DNA of 64,000 bases from Actinomadura chibensis NBRC 106107 (GTDB lineage: Bacteria; Actinomycetota; Actinomycetes; Streptosporangiales; Streptosporangiaceae), in the NCBI RefSeq assembly GCF_001552135.1, contig NZ_BCQP01000010.1:1-64000 (forward strand). The letters are read 5' to 3'. Position 1 is the stretch's first letter; every line of letters starts with the position of its first letter. The notes under the pieces were generated by a model, which saw only the letters and a list, made by a program, of their open reading frames with translations, was not told the DNA's origin and ran no database searches. Of this stretch, positions 15,493 to 23,796 are shown piece after piece. The position numbers were made by a program, and so were the translations under genes.

Positions 15493-16302
15493 TCAGCGCA
15501 CCCCGACCGCCCCGTACATGATCGGCTCGCGGCCCGGCCGGGACGTCCCGCCGAACGGCGCGCCGCCGAGCGGGACGAGCCCCGGCGACACCGCCCGGAA
15601 CGGTCCGAGGATCTCCGCCACCCCGGCGGCGTCGCGCGGCACCAGCGGGACGCCGCTCGCCTCCTCGTACCGCCAGGCGGCCTCGGCGAACGCGCCGGGC
15701 GCGAAGTCGGCGGTGGCGTGCGAGACGACCAGCCCGCTGCCGGGCGCGGCGGACGCGGCGAGCGCGGCGACGACCTCCGCAGCGTCCGGCAGGAAGTGCA
15801 GGACGGACGAGAACACCAGCGCCACCGGCTCCGCCGGGTCGATGACGCGGCGCACCTCCGGGCTGCCGAGGATCGCGCCGGGGTCGCGGACGTCGGCCCG
15901 CAGCGCCGCGATGTTGCCGCCGTCGATCAGCAGGGCGCGGGCGTGGGCGATGACGAGCGGGTCCTCGTCCACGTAGACGACGCGGGTGCCGGCGGCGTGC
16001 CGCGCGGCGATCCGGTGCAGGGCCTCCGCCGTGGGCAGCCCGCAGCCGAGGTCGAGGTACTGCCGGACGCCGCGCCCGGCGAGCACCCGGACGGCGCGGG
16101 CGAGGAACGCGCGGGCGGCCCGGACCGCGTCCCCCGCCTGCGGCAGGACGGCGAGGACCTCGTGCGCGAGGTCGCGGTCGGCGGCGTAGTTGTCCTTGCC
16201 GCCGAGGAGGTAGTCGTGGACGCGGGCCGTCCCCGGCCTGTCCAGGGCGAGCCGCGTCCCCGGCGCCCGTGTCGCGGGCGCCCGCGCGCCGGCCGTCGTC
16301 AT
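15493..16302 (-). CDS. SAM-dependent methyltransferase, DUF574-type
   Basis: A 269-residue member of the actinobacterial family PF04672. Its hallmark R-V-H-D-Y-L-L-G-G-K-D-N-Y-A-A-D-R near the N-terminus is clear, followed by the SAM-binding Y-L-D-L-G-C-G-L-P-T and the acidic Y-V-D-E-D-P. These proteins are abundant in actinomycetes, but substrates are mostly unknown. ATG 16302 was chosen because AGGTGA lies six bases upstream; a TTG at 16326 would add eight residues. Confidence 0.88.
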   Translation of the reverse strand: MTTAGARAPATRAPGTRLALDRPGTARVHDYLLGGKDNYAADRDLAHEVLAVLPQAGDAVRAARAFLARAVRVLAGRGVRQYLDLGCGLPTAEALHRIAARHAAGTRVVYVDEDPLVIAHARALLIDGGNIAALRADVRDPGAILGSPEVRRVIDPAEPVALVFSSVLHFLPDAAEVVAALAASAAPGSGLVVSHATADFAPGAFAEAAWRYEEASGVPLVPRDAAGVAEILGPFRAVSPGLVPLGGAPFGGTSRPGREPIMYGAVGVR

Positions 16303-16614
16303 TGCGTCACCTGTCGCCTTCGCCAAGAGGGAGCGGTGCTCGGCTCACCCTCGACGGTAGGCCGCCGAGCCGGACGCGCGGGCGGCGCGACCGGCGGACG
16401 GCCGGGAAGCCGCGCCTCCGGTGGCCGCATGGGGCCAGGCGCGTTTGGCGGCCTCCGCCGCCCTCCGGAGGGGGAGGGGGACGGGCAACAGGAACGGGGC
16501 GCGCGGGCACGGCGGCGGCAGACCGCCGGCCCGCCCACCGGCACTATTGGACAAATGGCCATTTGTGGTCATGACTCCGGCTTAACCGCCGGACCGGTAC
16601 CCCTGTCGGAACGC
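16303..16614. other. 312-bp intergenic region with a 16-bp palindrome
   Basis: No convincing gene. It lies between two minus-strand genes, upstream of the DUF574 methyltransferase. It contains the ribosome binding site of that gene, a GC-rich stretch of no clear structure, and the palindrome at 16551-16566, which sits in a markedly AT-richer patch. Confidence 0.6.
16551..16566. promoter_or_regulatory. Perfect 16-bp palindrome, possible operator
   Basis: ACAAATGGCCATTTGT is a perfect 16-bp palindrome about 250 bases upstream of the methyltransferase start and 49 bases beyond the GNAT stop. It has the size and symmetry of an operator. No regulator gene is adjacent, so the binding protein is unknown. 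Confidence 0.45.
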
Positions 16615-17250
16615 TCAGGAGCCGCCTCCGGGGTCGCGCCACATCAGCCAGACCGACGGCGCGCCGCGTCCCGGCAGCGGCAGCTCGCGCGTCACGCGGA
16701 ACCCGAACCGCTCGTAGTAGGCGATGTTGCGCTCCTTGGAGCTCTCCAGGTAGGCGGGGACGCCCTCGGCGTCGCACCGGTCCAGCCGCGACCGCAGCAG
16801 CGCGCTGCCGAGCCCGTTGCCCTGCGCCGGGGGATCGGTGCCGAGCATCGCCAGGTACCAGTGCGGCTCGCGCGGATGGTGGCGCTCGATCTCGCTCAGC
16901 GTCCGCAGCGTGACCGGAACGCGCGAGCCGAAAGCCCGCAGCAGCGGCAGGGTCTGCGTCACCTGCACGCGCAGCGGGACGCGCCAGTGCCCGGGCGGGT
17001 CCCACAGCGCCGCCGCCTCCGGCCGCGCGCCCCGCCCGGTGGACTCGCTGCCGCCGTGCGGGAGGTGCACCCGGCGCAGCGTGAGGGCGTAGAGGCCGGT
17101 CAGGCGGCGGATCCGGGTCGCCTCGTCCGGCACCAGCCAGCTCCAGACCGGGTCGTCGTCGAAGGCGCGGGCGAGGAGGGCGGCGAGCTCGGCGACGTCC
17201 GGGGCCGTGGCCGCGCGGACGACCGGGGACGGAAGGGGGTTGGACGTCAT
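16615..17250 (-). CDS. GNAT family N-acetyltransferase
   Basis: A 211-residue protein with the GNAT acetyl-CoA-binding pattern W-Y-L-A-M-L-G-T-D-P-P-A-Q-G-N-G-L-G-S-A-L and the C-terminal N-I-A-Y-Y-E-R-F-G-F typical of the fold. The substrate is not predictable. ATG 17250 follows AGGAGG seven bases upstream. It is flanked on both sides by unrelated minus-strand genes with sizeable gaps, so it is probably monocistronic. Confidence 0.88.
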   Translation of the reverse strand: MTSNPLPSPVVRAATAPDVAELAALLARAFDDDPVWSWLVPDEATRIRRLTGLYALTLRRVHLPHGGSESTGRGARPEAAALWDPPGHWRVPLRVQVTQTLPLLRAFGSRVPVTLRTLSEIERHHPREPHWYLAMLGTDPPAQGNGLGSALLRSRLDRCDAEGVPAYLESSKERNIAYYERFGFRVTRELPLPGRGAPSVWLMWRDPGGGS

Positions 17251-17417
17251 GGCGCGGCCTCCTCGGGGGACGCGCCGATCGTCACCGCCGCCCCGGCCGC
17301 GCGTCAAGGAGCGCGGGCGCGGTCGGCGCGGGCGGGATCACGTGCGAGAGCGCGTCGCGGACGGGAGCCTGTCAGACGGGAGTGTGCCACAGACGGGCCC
17401 CGTGCGCGCGGAGGGCG

Positions 17418-17852
17418 TTAGCAGCAGTCCTTCTCGTCCCGGAGGAGCTCCTCGATGACGAGGGCGGAGCCGATCCCGACGAGCCAGCTGTCCTTGGCGA
17501 GCGGGATGCCCTCCGGGGTGGGACGCACCCCGCCGGGCTCCCGCATGCCGGGCAGCCGCCAGTACAGGCCGGTCAGCCCGCCCGCGAACGCGGTGAGGGC
17601 GGCGCCCGCGACGAGCGAGGGCACCAGCGGGACGATCAGCGCGGTGCCGAGCGCGACCTCGGCGGCGCCGAGCCTGCGGGTGAAGGTCCGCGCGTCCTGC
17701 GACTCGAGGAACGGGTAGGCGGTCTTCGCCATGCCGTGGTACTGGTCGGCCGTCTCGTCCGTGTGCTTCAGCTTCGAGATGCCCGAGTTCAGGACGAACG
17801 CCCCCACGATCAGCCGGACGGGCATCTGGTGAGCGCGAGCGAGGAGCCGCAT
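17418..17852 (-). CDS. DoxX-like membrane protein
   Basis: A 144-residue protein with about four membrane segments, matching the DoxX/DoxD-like family: an R-x-x-x-G-x-x-F-x-x-x-G-x-x-K-L pattern near the N-terminus (R-L-I-V-G-A-F-V-L-N-S-G-I-S-K-L). It ends in K-D-C-C. AAGGGA precedes the ATG. Functions in the family range from respiratory subunits to oxidative-stress complexes; no specific partner is seen here. Confidence 0.8.
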   Translation of the reverse strand: MRLLARAHQMPVRLIVGAFVLNSGISKLKHTDETADQYHGMAKTAYPFLESQDARTFTRRLGAAEVALGTALIVPLVPSLVAGAALTAFAGGLTGLYWRLPGMREPGGVRPTPEGIPLAKDSWLVGIGSALVIEELLRDEKDCC

Positions 17853-17973
17853 CGTTTCCCTTACCGTCGGTGGGACAGGGCGCTCGGTTTCATTCCCGCC
17901 GCCCGGCCGTTACACCTGGCCGGAGGGTCAAGACTCGGCATCCGGCCCGTCCGGCGGGGTAGCGTTCCCCCTC

Positions 17974-18918
17974 GTGACGACGCCACCGGGCGGCCCGCCG
18001 CCCCCCGAGTGGGCGCCGGAACGCGAGGTCACCGCCGAGCAGGCGGCCGCGCTGATCGGGGACCGGTTCCCCGAGCTGCGCGGCGCGGCGGTGGAGCCGC
18101 TCGCGACCGGCTGGGACAACACGGTCCTCCGGGTCGGCGGCGAGTGGGCGTTCCGGTTCCCGCGCCGCCGGATCGCGGTGCCGGGCGTGGAGCGCGAGAT
18201 CGCGGTGCTGCCCGTCCTCGCGCCGCGGCTGCCGCTGCCGGTGCCCGTGCCGCGCTTCGCCGCCGGGCCGTCCGCCGGGTTCCCGTGGCCGTTCTGGGGC
18301 GGCCGGCTGATCGAGGGCCGGGAGTTCGCGGACGTCCGCCCGCCGGACGGCGAGCGCGCCGCGCTCGCCGCCGAGATCGGGGACTTCCTGCGGGCGCTGC
18401 ACGATCCGGCGCTCGCCCGCGGCGCGGGGGAGGGGCTGCCGCTCGACCCGATGCGGCGGGCCGACCCGGCGCTGCGCGCGGAGCGGACGCTCCCGCGCCT
18501 CGCGGCCCTCGCCGCCCTCGGCGTGTGGGACCGCGACCCGGCCGTGGAGGCGTTCCTCGCCGACGCCCGCGACCGTCGCCCGCCGGAGGGGGAGCCGGTG
18601 GTCGTCCACGGCGACCTGCACGTCCGCCACCTGCTCCTTCGACCGGACGGACGGGCCGCCGGGATCATCGACTGGGGCGACGTGTGCCTCGCCGACCCGG
18701 CCGTCGACCTGTCCCTCGCCTACGCGGCGTTCGGCGGCGACGCGCGGGCGGCGTTCCGCGCCGCGTACGGGCCGGTGCCGCCGGACCGCGAGGCCGCCGC
18801 GCGGGCGCTGGCGCTCAACCTCGGCGCGACGCTCGCCGAGTACGCCGCGTCCACCGGCCGGGACGCGCTGCTCGCCGAGTCGCTCGCCGGGATCGCCCGC
18901 GCCGTCGCCCGCCCCTAG
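17974..18918 (+). CDS. Aminoglycoside phosphotransferase (APH)-fold kinase
   Basis: A 314-residue protein of the APH/choline kinase superfamily. Clear motifs: T-G-W-D-N-T-V-L-R-V near the ATP-binding N-lobe, the catalytic V-V-H-G-D-L-H-V-R-H and the metal-binding I-I-D-W-G-D. Many genomic members act on small metabolites rather than antibiotics, so resistance should not be assumed. The GTG start has no ribosome binding site, but TAGCGT begins 14 bases before it, suggesting a leaderless transcript. Its stop codon shares bases with that of the convergent MEDS/HATPase gene (CTAG). Confidence 0.85.
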   Translation: MTTPPGGPPPPEWAPEREVTAEQAAALIGDRFPELRGAAVEPLATGWDNTVLRVGGEWAFRFPRRRIAVPGVEREIAVLPVLAPRLPLPVPVPRFAAGPSAGFPWPFWGGRLIEGREFADVRPPDGERAALAAEIGDFLRALHDPALARGAGEGLPLDPMRRADPALRAERTLPRLAALAALGVWDRDPAVEAFLADARDRRPPEGEPVVVHGDLHVRHLLLRPDGRAAGIIDWGDVCLADPAVDLSLAYAAFGGDARAAFRAAYGPVPPDREAAARALALNLGATLAEYAASTGRDALLAESLAGIARAVARP

Positions 18919-19916
18919 CGGTCGGCGGCCAGGTAGACGCGGACGGCGGTGCCGTCCGGCCCGGTGTGCATCCGGACGAGGTCGGCGAGGTGGTTGACCA
19001 TCAGGACGCCCCGGCCGCCGTTCGGGCTCATGTCCGCCGGGCGCCGCCCGACCAGCGGGTCGGTGATCGTCCCGGCGTCCCGGACCTCGCAGACGACCTG
19101 GCCGTCCTCCGCCCACAGCCGCGCGGTGCCCCCGCCGCCGCCGTGCAGGCACGAGTTCGCGGCCAGCTCGTTCACCGCCAGCTCCAGGTCGCCCGTCGCC
19201 GCCGGGCCGAGGCCGAGCCGCGGCCCCCACCGGGTGACGAACTCGCGGACGGCCGGCAGCGCGTCGAGGTCGAAGCCCATCGCGACCACGCCCGCCGGCG
19301 GCTCCGGCAGCGGCAGGTTGTAGTCGCTGATCACGCGGTGCGGCGCGTAGTCGCCGCTCTCCCGCTCGCCGTGCCGGTCGATCACGACCGGGTGGGTGGC
19401 GCGGGCGTCGTCGATCACGGCGGGGTCGAGGCCGGTCGTGTCGTAGGGGCACAGGATCGACACGCCGCGGCCCGCGAAGGCCAGGTTGATCAGCGCCTCG
19501 TGCTGCGCGCAGGCCGGGTACTCGGTGGCGGTGCGGCCGGGCCAGATCGGCTCGCCGATGATCCGCACCCGGCCCGCCGGGTGCCGGTCGGCGAAGTCGC
19601 GCAGGACGCCGGGGATGATGCGTCCCGGGTTGCGCCCCGCCTGGGTCATGTCCAGCCAGGTCACCTCGTCGGCGACGGCGCCGAGCGCGTCCCGCAGCAC
19701 GCCGAGCCGGGGGCCCGGGACCGCGACCGCGACGGGCTCGCCCGCGCACCGTCCCGCGCGGACGAACGGGACCGTCCCCGCGAGGTACTCCGCCTCGTCG
19801 CGGTAGAAGAGCGCCGGATGGACGAACGGATCGCGCGGCGGCACGCCCGGCCCCGGGGACCGCGGGCTGGCCGCGCGGTCTCCCTCGTTCGGATATGGCG
19901 TCACGTGCACGTGCAT
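18915..19916 (-). CDS. MEDS domain plus HATPase protein, anti-sigma regulator-like
   Basis: A 333-residue cytosolic protein. Residues about 30-180 match the MEDS (methanogen/methylotroph DcmR sensory) domain, including F-Y-R-D-E-A-E-Y and W-L-D-M near the start. Residues about 205-330 are an RsbW-like HATPase_c_2 domain with E-L-A-V-N-E-L-A-A-N-S and a G-G-R-G-V-L-M loop. In actinomycetes such proteins act as anti-sigma factor kinases or sensor modules without a phospho-accepting histidine. No anti-anti-sigma or sigma gene is adjacent. The ATG has no obvious ribosome binding site. Confidence 0.85.
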   Translation of the reverse strand: MHVHVTPYPNEGDRAASPRSPGPGVPPRDPFVHPALFYRDEAEYLAGTVPFVRAGRCAGEPVAVAVPGPRLGVLRDALGAVADEVTWLDMTQAGRNPGRIIPGVLRDFADRHPAGRVRIIGEPIWPGRTATEYPACAQHEALINLAFAGRGVSILCPYDTTGLDPAVIDDARATHPVVIDRHGERESGDYAPHRVISDYNLPLPEPPAGVVAMGFDLDALPAVREFVTRWGPRLGLGPAATGDLELAVNELAANSCLHGGGGGTARLWAEDGQVVCEVRDAGTITDPLVGRRPADMSPNGGRGVLMVNHLADLVRMHTGPDGTAVRVYLAADR

Positions 19917-20075
19917 CGTCTATGGAGGGTATGCGGGGGACGGCGCGCCCGCGAACCGGCCGCGCACCCCGTCCCCCGAGGTCGGAGAGGGCGTCCTCGG
20001 ATGATTGCCGGAGTTACCGATACCCCGAGCGGAGCCCAAAAAAACAGATGAAGTCGGTAAAAATCCCGCTGGAGG

Positions 20076-21164
20076 TCACCGGTCGGGCAGGAGGAGGGCG
20101 TCCACCACGTCGGTCAGCCGGCCGCGCCGCCGGTACGCGGCGCGCTGCCGCTCGGCGCCCGTCCCGCCCGCGAGCAGCCGCCGGACGCCATCCTCGACCG
20201 CGCGGAGGTCGCCGCTCGCGCGCAGCGCGGGCCGCACGTGGGCCATCAGGTCGCCGGCCTGCGCGCGGAACCCGGCGGGGCGGCCGGTCCGCACGTCGAC
20301 GCCCGTCCCGCCGAGCCCGTCGCGCGCGGCGAGCCAGTACGCGGCGCGCAGCAGCTCGGGGGACGGGTCGGGCGGCGGGTCGCCCGCGTCCACCGCCGCC
20401 GACGACACCTCCACCAGCGCGCGGATCAGCGCGGCGAGCACCACGGCGTCCGCGGCGCCGGGGGAGACGTCGGCGAGCCTGACCTCCACGGTCGGCAGCC
20501 GGGCGGACGGCCGCACGTCCCAGAAGATCGTGCCGGTGTCCATCAGCGCGCCGCAGCCGAGCAGCGTGCCGACGAGCTCCTCGTAGTGGGCGGACGACTC
20601 GAAGAACGGCGGCGGCCCGGCCACCGGCCAGCGCGCCCACGTCATCACCCGCCAGCAGGCGTGCCCGGTGTCGCGCCCCGCCCAGTACGGCGAGTTCGCC
20701 GCGAGGGCCAGCAGCGTCGGCAGCCACGGCCGCAGGTGGTTGCTGACCTGGACGGCGCGCTCCCGGTCCGGCATCTCGACGTGGACGTGGCACGAGCAGA
20801 TGCTCTGCTCGTCGTCCAGCGCCCGGTACACGGCGCGGCTCTCGGCGTAGCGGGCGCCCGCGCCGATCGGGGCGGGGAACAGGTCGCCGAGGATCGGGGT
20901 CCCGGACGCGGCGAGCCGGACGCCCTCGGCCGCCGCCGCGGCCGCCATCGCCGCCCGCATCGACCGGACCTGCTCGCCGAGCTTGTCGAGGTCGTCGCAC
21001 GGCGCCGTCTTGGCCTCGGCCAGGAACGCGACGAGCTCGGTGGACACCCGCTCGCCGAGCGCCGCCGACGCCCGCCGCACCACGGCGGGAGCGCGCGGGA
21101 CGACCTCCCGGGTGACGGGATCGACGACGAAGTACTCTTCCTCGATTCCGAAACGCGGGGCCAT
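20076..21164 (-). CDS. Carboxylate-amine ligase / glutamate-cysteine ligase, YbdK/EgtA type
   Basis: A 362-residue ATP-grasp-like ligase of the GCS2 family. Visible: F-G-I-E-E-E-Y-F-V-V-D at the N-terminus (residues 4-14), the C-S-C-H-V-H-V metal/substrate segment and V-E-V-R-L-A-D near the middle. The family forms gamma-glutamylcysteine or a related amide bond from glutamate and ATP. In actinomycetes a related enzyme (EgtA) feeds ergothioneine synthesis, but no other ergothioneine gene is in the window, so the pathway is open. GAGGTGG precedes the ATG. Confidence 0.85.
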   Translation of the reverse strand: MAPRFGIEEEYFVVDPVTREVVPRAPAVVRRASAALGERVSTELVAFLAEAKTAPCDDLDKLGEQVRSMRAAMAAAAAAEGVRLAASGTPILGDLFPAPIGAGARYAESRAVYRALDDEQSICSCHVHVEMPDRERAVQVSNHLRPWLPTLLALAANSPYWAGRDTGHACWRVMTWARWPVAGPPPFFESSAHYEELVGTLLGCGALMDTGTIFWDVRPSARLPTVEVRLADVSPGAADAVVLAALIRALVEVSSAAVDAGDPPPDPSPELLRAAYWLAARDGLGGTGVDVRTGRPAGFRAQAGDLMAHVRPALRASGDLRAVEDGVRRLLAGGTGAERQRAAYRRRGRLTDVVDALLLPDR

Positions 21165-21344
21165 CCCACCACCTCGGGGCCGGGAGCGACGGAGGGGGCG
21201 ACTCCCCTCGACCGTACGTGGCCGCCGCCGCCTTCGCACCTGCCGGACGGCCCGAAACGGTCACCGGGGAGCGCCTTGATCCATCCTTCCCGCGCCGCCC
21301 GGTTCGTACCCGGCCGTCCGGTTCGAGGTTTGATCAGGTCCGGG

Positions 21345-21527
21345 TCAGGGTCCCGGGTCGAAGAAGTACATCGACAGCGCGATCAGGTGGGTGACCACGA
21401 TCACGCCGATGCCGAAGAAGAACAGCATCTTGGCGGGGGCGTGCGGGAACACCTTCCCCGGCTTGAGGGGACCGCGCTCGCGCTGGCGCGCGGCGATCCG
21501 CTCCTCGATCGGGGGCCGCCCGAACAT
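21345..21527 (-). CDS. Small single-pass membrane protein
   Basis: A 60-residue protein: a basic, proline-rich N-terminus (E-E-R-I-A-A-R-Q-R-E-R) followed by one hydrophobic segment from about residue 34 and a short tail D-P-G-P. It lies 14 bases downstream of the HGxxPAAW-like gene, so both are probably co-transcribed. Function unknown. Confidence 0.6.
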   Translation of the reverse strand: MFGRPPIEERIAARQRERGPLKPGKVFPHAPAKMLFFFGIGVIVVTHLIALSMYFFDPGP

Positions 21528-21541
21528 GCCGCCGCCCGCCG

Positions 21542-21751
21542 TCAGTGCCGGGGCTCGTCGACGACGACGTCCGTCATGATGTCGACGGCCAGGGCGATGA
21601 TCGCGCCGAGCGCGGCGATCCCCGCGCCCACCCCGAACACGACCCAGTCGGGGCCGAGGGTGATGCCGAAGCCGCCGACGACGAAACCGACGAAGATGAT
21701 GGCCACGGCTACCCAGGACTTCGGGCGCCCGGCGTGGCTGCCAGTCGACAT
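21542..21751 (-). CDS. HGxxPAAW-like small membrane protein
   Basis: A 69-residue protein with two membrane segments. The start S-H-A-G-R-P-K-S-W matches the position of the HGxxPAAW motif of a small actinobacterial membrane family, here degenerate. AAAGGGAA precedes the ATG. It is the first gene of a two-gene set with the 60-residue membrane protein and is divergent from mutA, 221 bases away. Function unknown. Confidence 0.7.
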   Translation of the reverse strand: MSTGSHAGRPKSWVAVAIIFVGFVVGGFGITLGPDWVVFGVGAGIAALGAIIALAVDIMTDVVVDEPRH

Positions 21752-21972
21752 GCGTGCGTGTTCCCTTTGCGAGGATCGGGTGGAGGGGACGGCCCGCCCA
21801 GGTGCTGGGGGGCTACGCGCCGAACTCTAGCAACGCCCCACGCCACCGGGCCTTCCGGGGTACCGTGAGCGGCGCCCCGGGCGCGCCCGCGCGCCCAGCC
21901 GGACCGAAACCCGTTCGGTTCGGCGCACCCCGGCTTCAGGCCGGTTTCAGCCGGTTGCCTACGATCCAGAGC

Positions 21973-23796
21973 ATGACGGTGCCGCCTGAGGAACTCGAAC
22001 TGGCCGCCGCCTTCCCCCCGGCCGAGCGCGACCGGTGGCGGGAGATGGTGAAGGGGGTGCTGCGCAAGTCGGGCGCGGCGACGGAGGACACCCCGCTCGA
22101 CGCGGTCGAGGGCCTGCTGACCCGCGAGTCCTACGACGGGGTGCCGATCGCCCCGCTCTACGCGCGCGAGGACGCGCCGCCGGGACGCCCCGGGCTCGCC
22201 CCCTACGTCCGCGCGGTGCGGCCGGACGGCGAGGGCCTCGCGGGCTGGGACGTCCGGCAGCGCCACGCGCACCCCGACCCGGCCGTGACCCGCGAGGCGA
22301 TCCTGGGCGACCTGGAGAACGGCGCCACGTCCGTCTGGCTGCGGCTCGGCGCGGGCGGGATGCCGGTGGCCGCGCTGCCCGAGGCGCTGCGCGGCGTCCT
22401 GCTCGACCTCGCGCCCGTCGCGCTGGACGCGGGAGCCGAGGCGGGAGCGGCGGCGGAGGCCTTCCTCGCCCTGGTCGCCGAGCGCGGGAACGCGGCGGAG
22501 GCGTCCGGCACGCTCGGCGCCGACCCGCTCGGCCTGGCCGCCCGCACCGGGACCCCCGGCTCGCTGGACGAGGCGGCGGCGCTGGGCGTCCGCTGCGCCC
22601 GCGAGTTCCCGCGGCTGCGGGCGATCGTCGCCGACGGCACCCCGTACCACGACGCGGGCGGCGCCGACGCCGAAGAACTGGGCGCGGTCGTCGCCGCCGG
22701 GGTCGCCTACCTGCGCGCGCTCACCGGCGCGGGCCTGACCGTGGACGAGGCGTTCGGCCAGATCGAGTTCCGCGTCGCCGTGAACGCCGACCAGTTCGCC
22801 TCGATCGCCAAGCTCCGCGCCCTGCGCCGGCTGTGGGCGCGGGTCGCCGAGGTCAGCGGCGCCGCCGAGGGGACGTCCGCGCGGATCCACGCGGTCACGT
22901 CGGCGGCGATGATGACGCGCCGCGACCCGTGGGTGAACATGCTCCGCACCACCGTCGCCGCGTTCGCGGCCGGGGTCGGCGGCGCGGACGCGGTGACCGT
23001 CCTGCCGTTCGACGCCCGCCTCGGCCTCCCGGACGGCTTCGCCCGCCGCATCGCCCGCAACACCCAGACCCTCCTGCTGGAGGAGTCGAGCCTCGCCCGC
23101 GTCGTCGACCCGGCGGGCGGCTCCTGGTACGCCGAGAGCCTCACCGAGGGCGTCGCGCGGGCCGCCTGGACGTGGTTCACCGAGATCGAGAAGGCCGGCG
23201 GGCTCGCCGCCGCGCTCGACTCGGGCCTCGTCGCGGACCGGGTCGCCGCGACCTGGGCGCGCCGCCGCGAGGACATCGCCCGGCGCAAGGCCCCGCTGAC
23301 CGGCGTCAGCGAGTTCCCGAACCTGGCCGAGACCCTGCCCGACCGCGAACCGGCCCCGGCCGAGCCCGGCGGCGGGCTGCCCGTCGTCTCCTACGCGCAG
23401 GACTTCGAGGCCCTGCGCGACCGATCCGACGCCCACGCCGCCGCGACCGGCGCGCGCCCGCGGGTGTTCCTCGCGACCCTCGGGCCGGTCGCCGTCCACA
23501 CGGCGCGGGCGTCGTTCGCCGCCAACCTGTTCCAGGCGGGCGGGATCGAGACCGTCGCCGGGGCGCCGGAGGAGTTCGCCGCGTCCGGGGCGTCCGTCGC
23601 CTGCCTCTGCTCCAGCGACGACGTGTACGCCGAGCGGGCCGCCGAGGCGGCCCGGATCCTGCGCGCCGCGGGCGCCGTGAAGATCTGGCTCGCGGGTAAG
23701 GGAACCTATGAGGGGGTCGACGGGCGCGTCCACGCCGGCTGCGACGCGGTCGAGGCGCTGGCGGCCACCCTCCGTGATCTGGGAGTGAGCGAATGA
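21973..23796 (+). CDS. mutA: Methylmalonyl-CoA mutase small subunit
   Basis: A 607-residue subunit of the adenosylcobalamin-dependent mutase that interconverts succinyl-CoA and (R)-methylmalonyl-CoA in propionate metabolism. The TIM-barrel half is recognisable by [13 protein letters not shown] and [14 protein letters not shown]. The C-terminal B12-like domain lacks the D-x-H-x-x-G cobalamin ligand motif, as is normal for this non-catalytic subunit. A TACGAT hexamer at 21960-21965 lies 13 bases before the ATG and there is no ribosome binding site, so the mRNA may be leaderless. The stop overlaps the mutB start (ATGA). Confidence 0.93.
   Translation: MTVPPEELELAAAFPPAERDRWREMVKGVLRKSGAATEDTPLDAVEGLLTRESYDGVPIAPLYAREDAPPGRPGLAPYVRAVRPDGEGLAGWDVRQRHAHPDPAVTREAILGDLENGATSVWLRLGAGGMPVAALPEALRGVLLDLAPVALDAGAEAGAAAEAFLALVAERGNAAEASGTLGADPLGLAARTGTPGSLDEAAALGVRCAREFPRLRAIVADGTPYHDAGGADAEELGAVVAAGVAYLRALTGAGLTVDEAFGQIEFRVAVNADQFASIAKLRALRRLWARVAEVSGAAEGTSARIHAVTSAAMMTRRDPWVNMLRTTVAAFAAGVGGADAVTVLPFDARLGLPDGFARRIARNTQTLLLEESSLARVVDPAGGSWYAESLTEGVARAAWTWFTEIEKAGGLAAALDSGLVADRVAATWARRREDIARRKAPLTGVSEFPNLAETLPDREPAPAEPGGGLPVVSYAQDFEALRDRSDAHAAATGARPRVFLATLGPVAVHTARASFAANLFQAGGIETVAGAPEEFAASGASVACLCSSDDVYAERAAEAARILRAAGAVKIWLAGKGTYEGVDGRVHAGCDAVEALAATLRDLGVSE

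Noticed and set aside
17974..18918. Aminoglycoside resistance gene
   Set aside because: Only the kinase fold motifs are present; many actinobacterial members act on other small molecules, so a resistance name would be unsupported.
21754..21972. Cobalamin riboswitch before the methylmalonyl-CoA mutase operon
   Set aside because: No B12-box-like sequence or suitable stem arrangement was seen, and the ATG seems to be leaderless.
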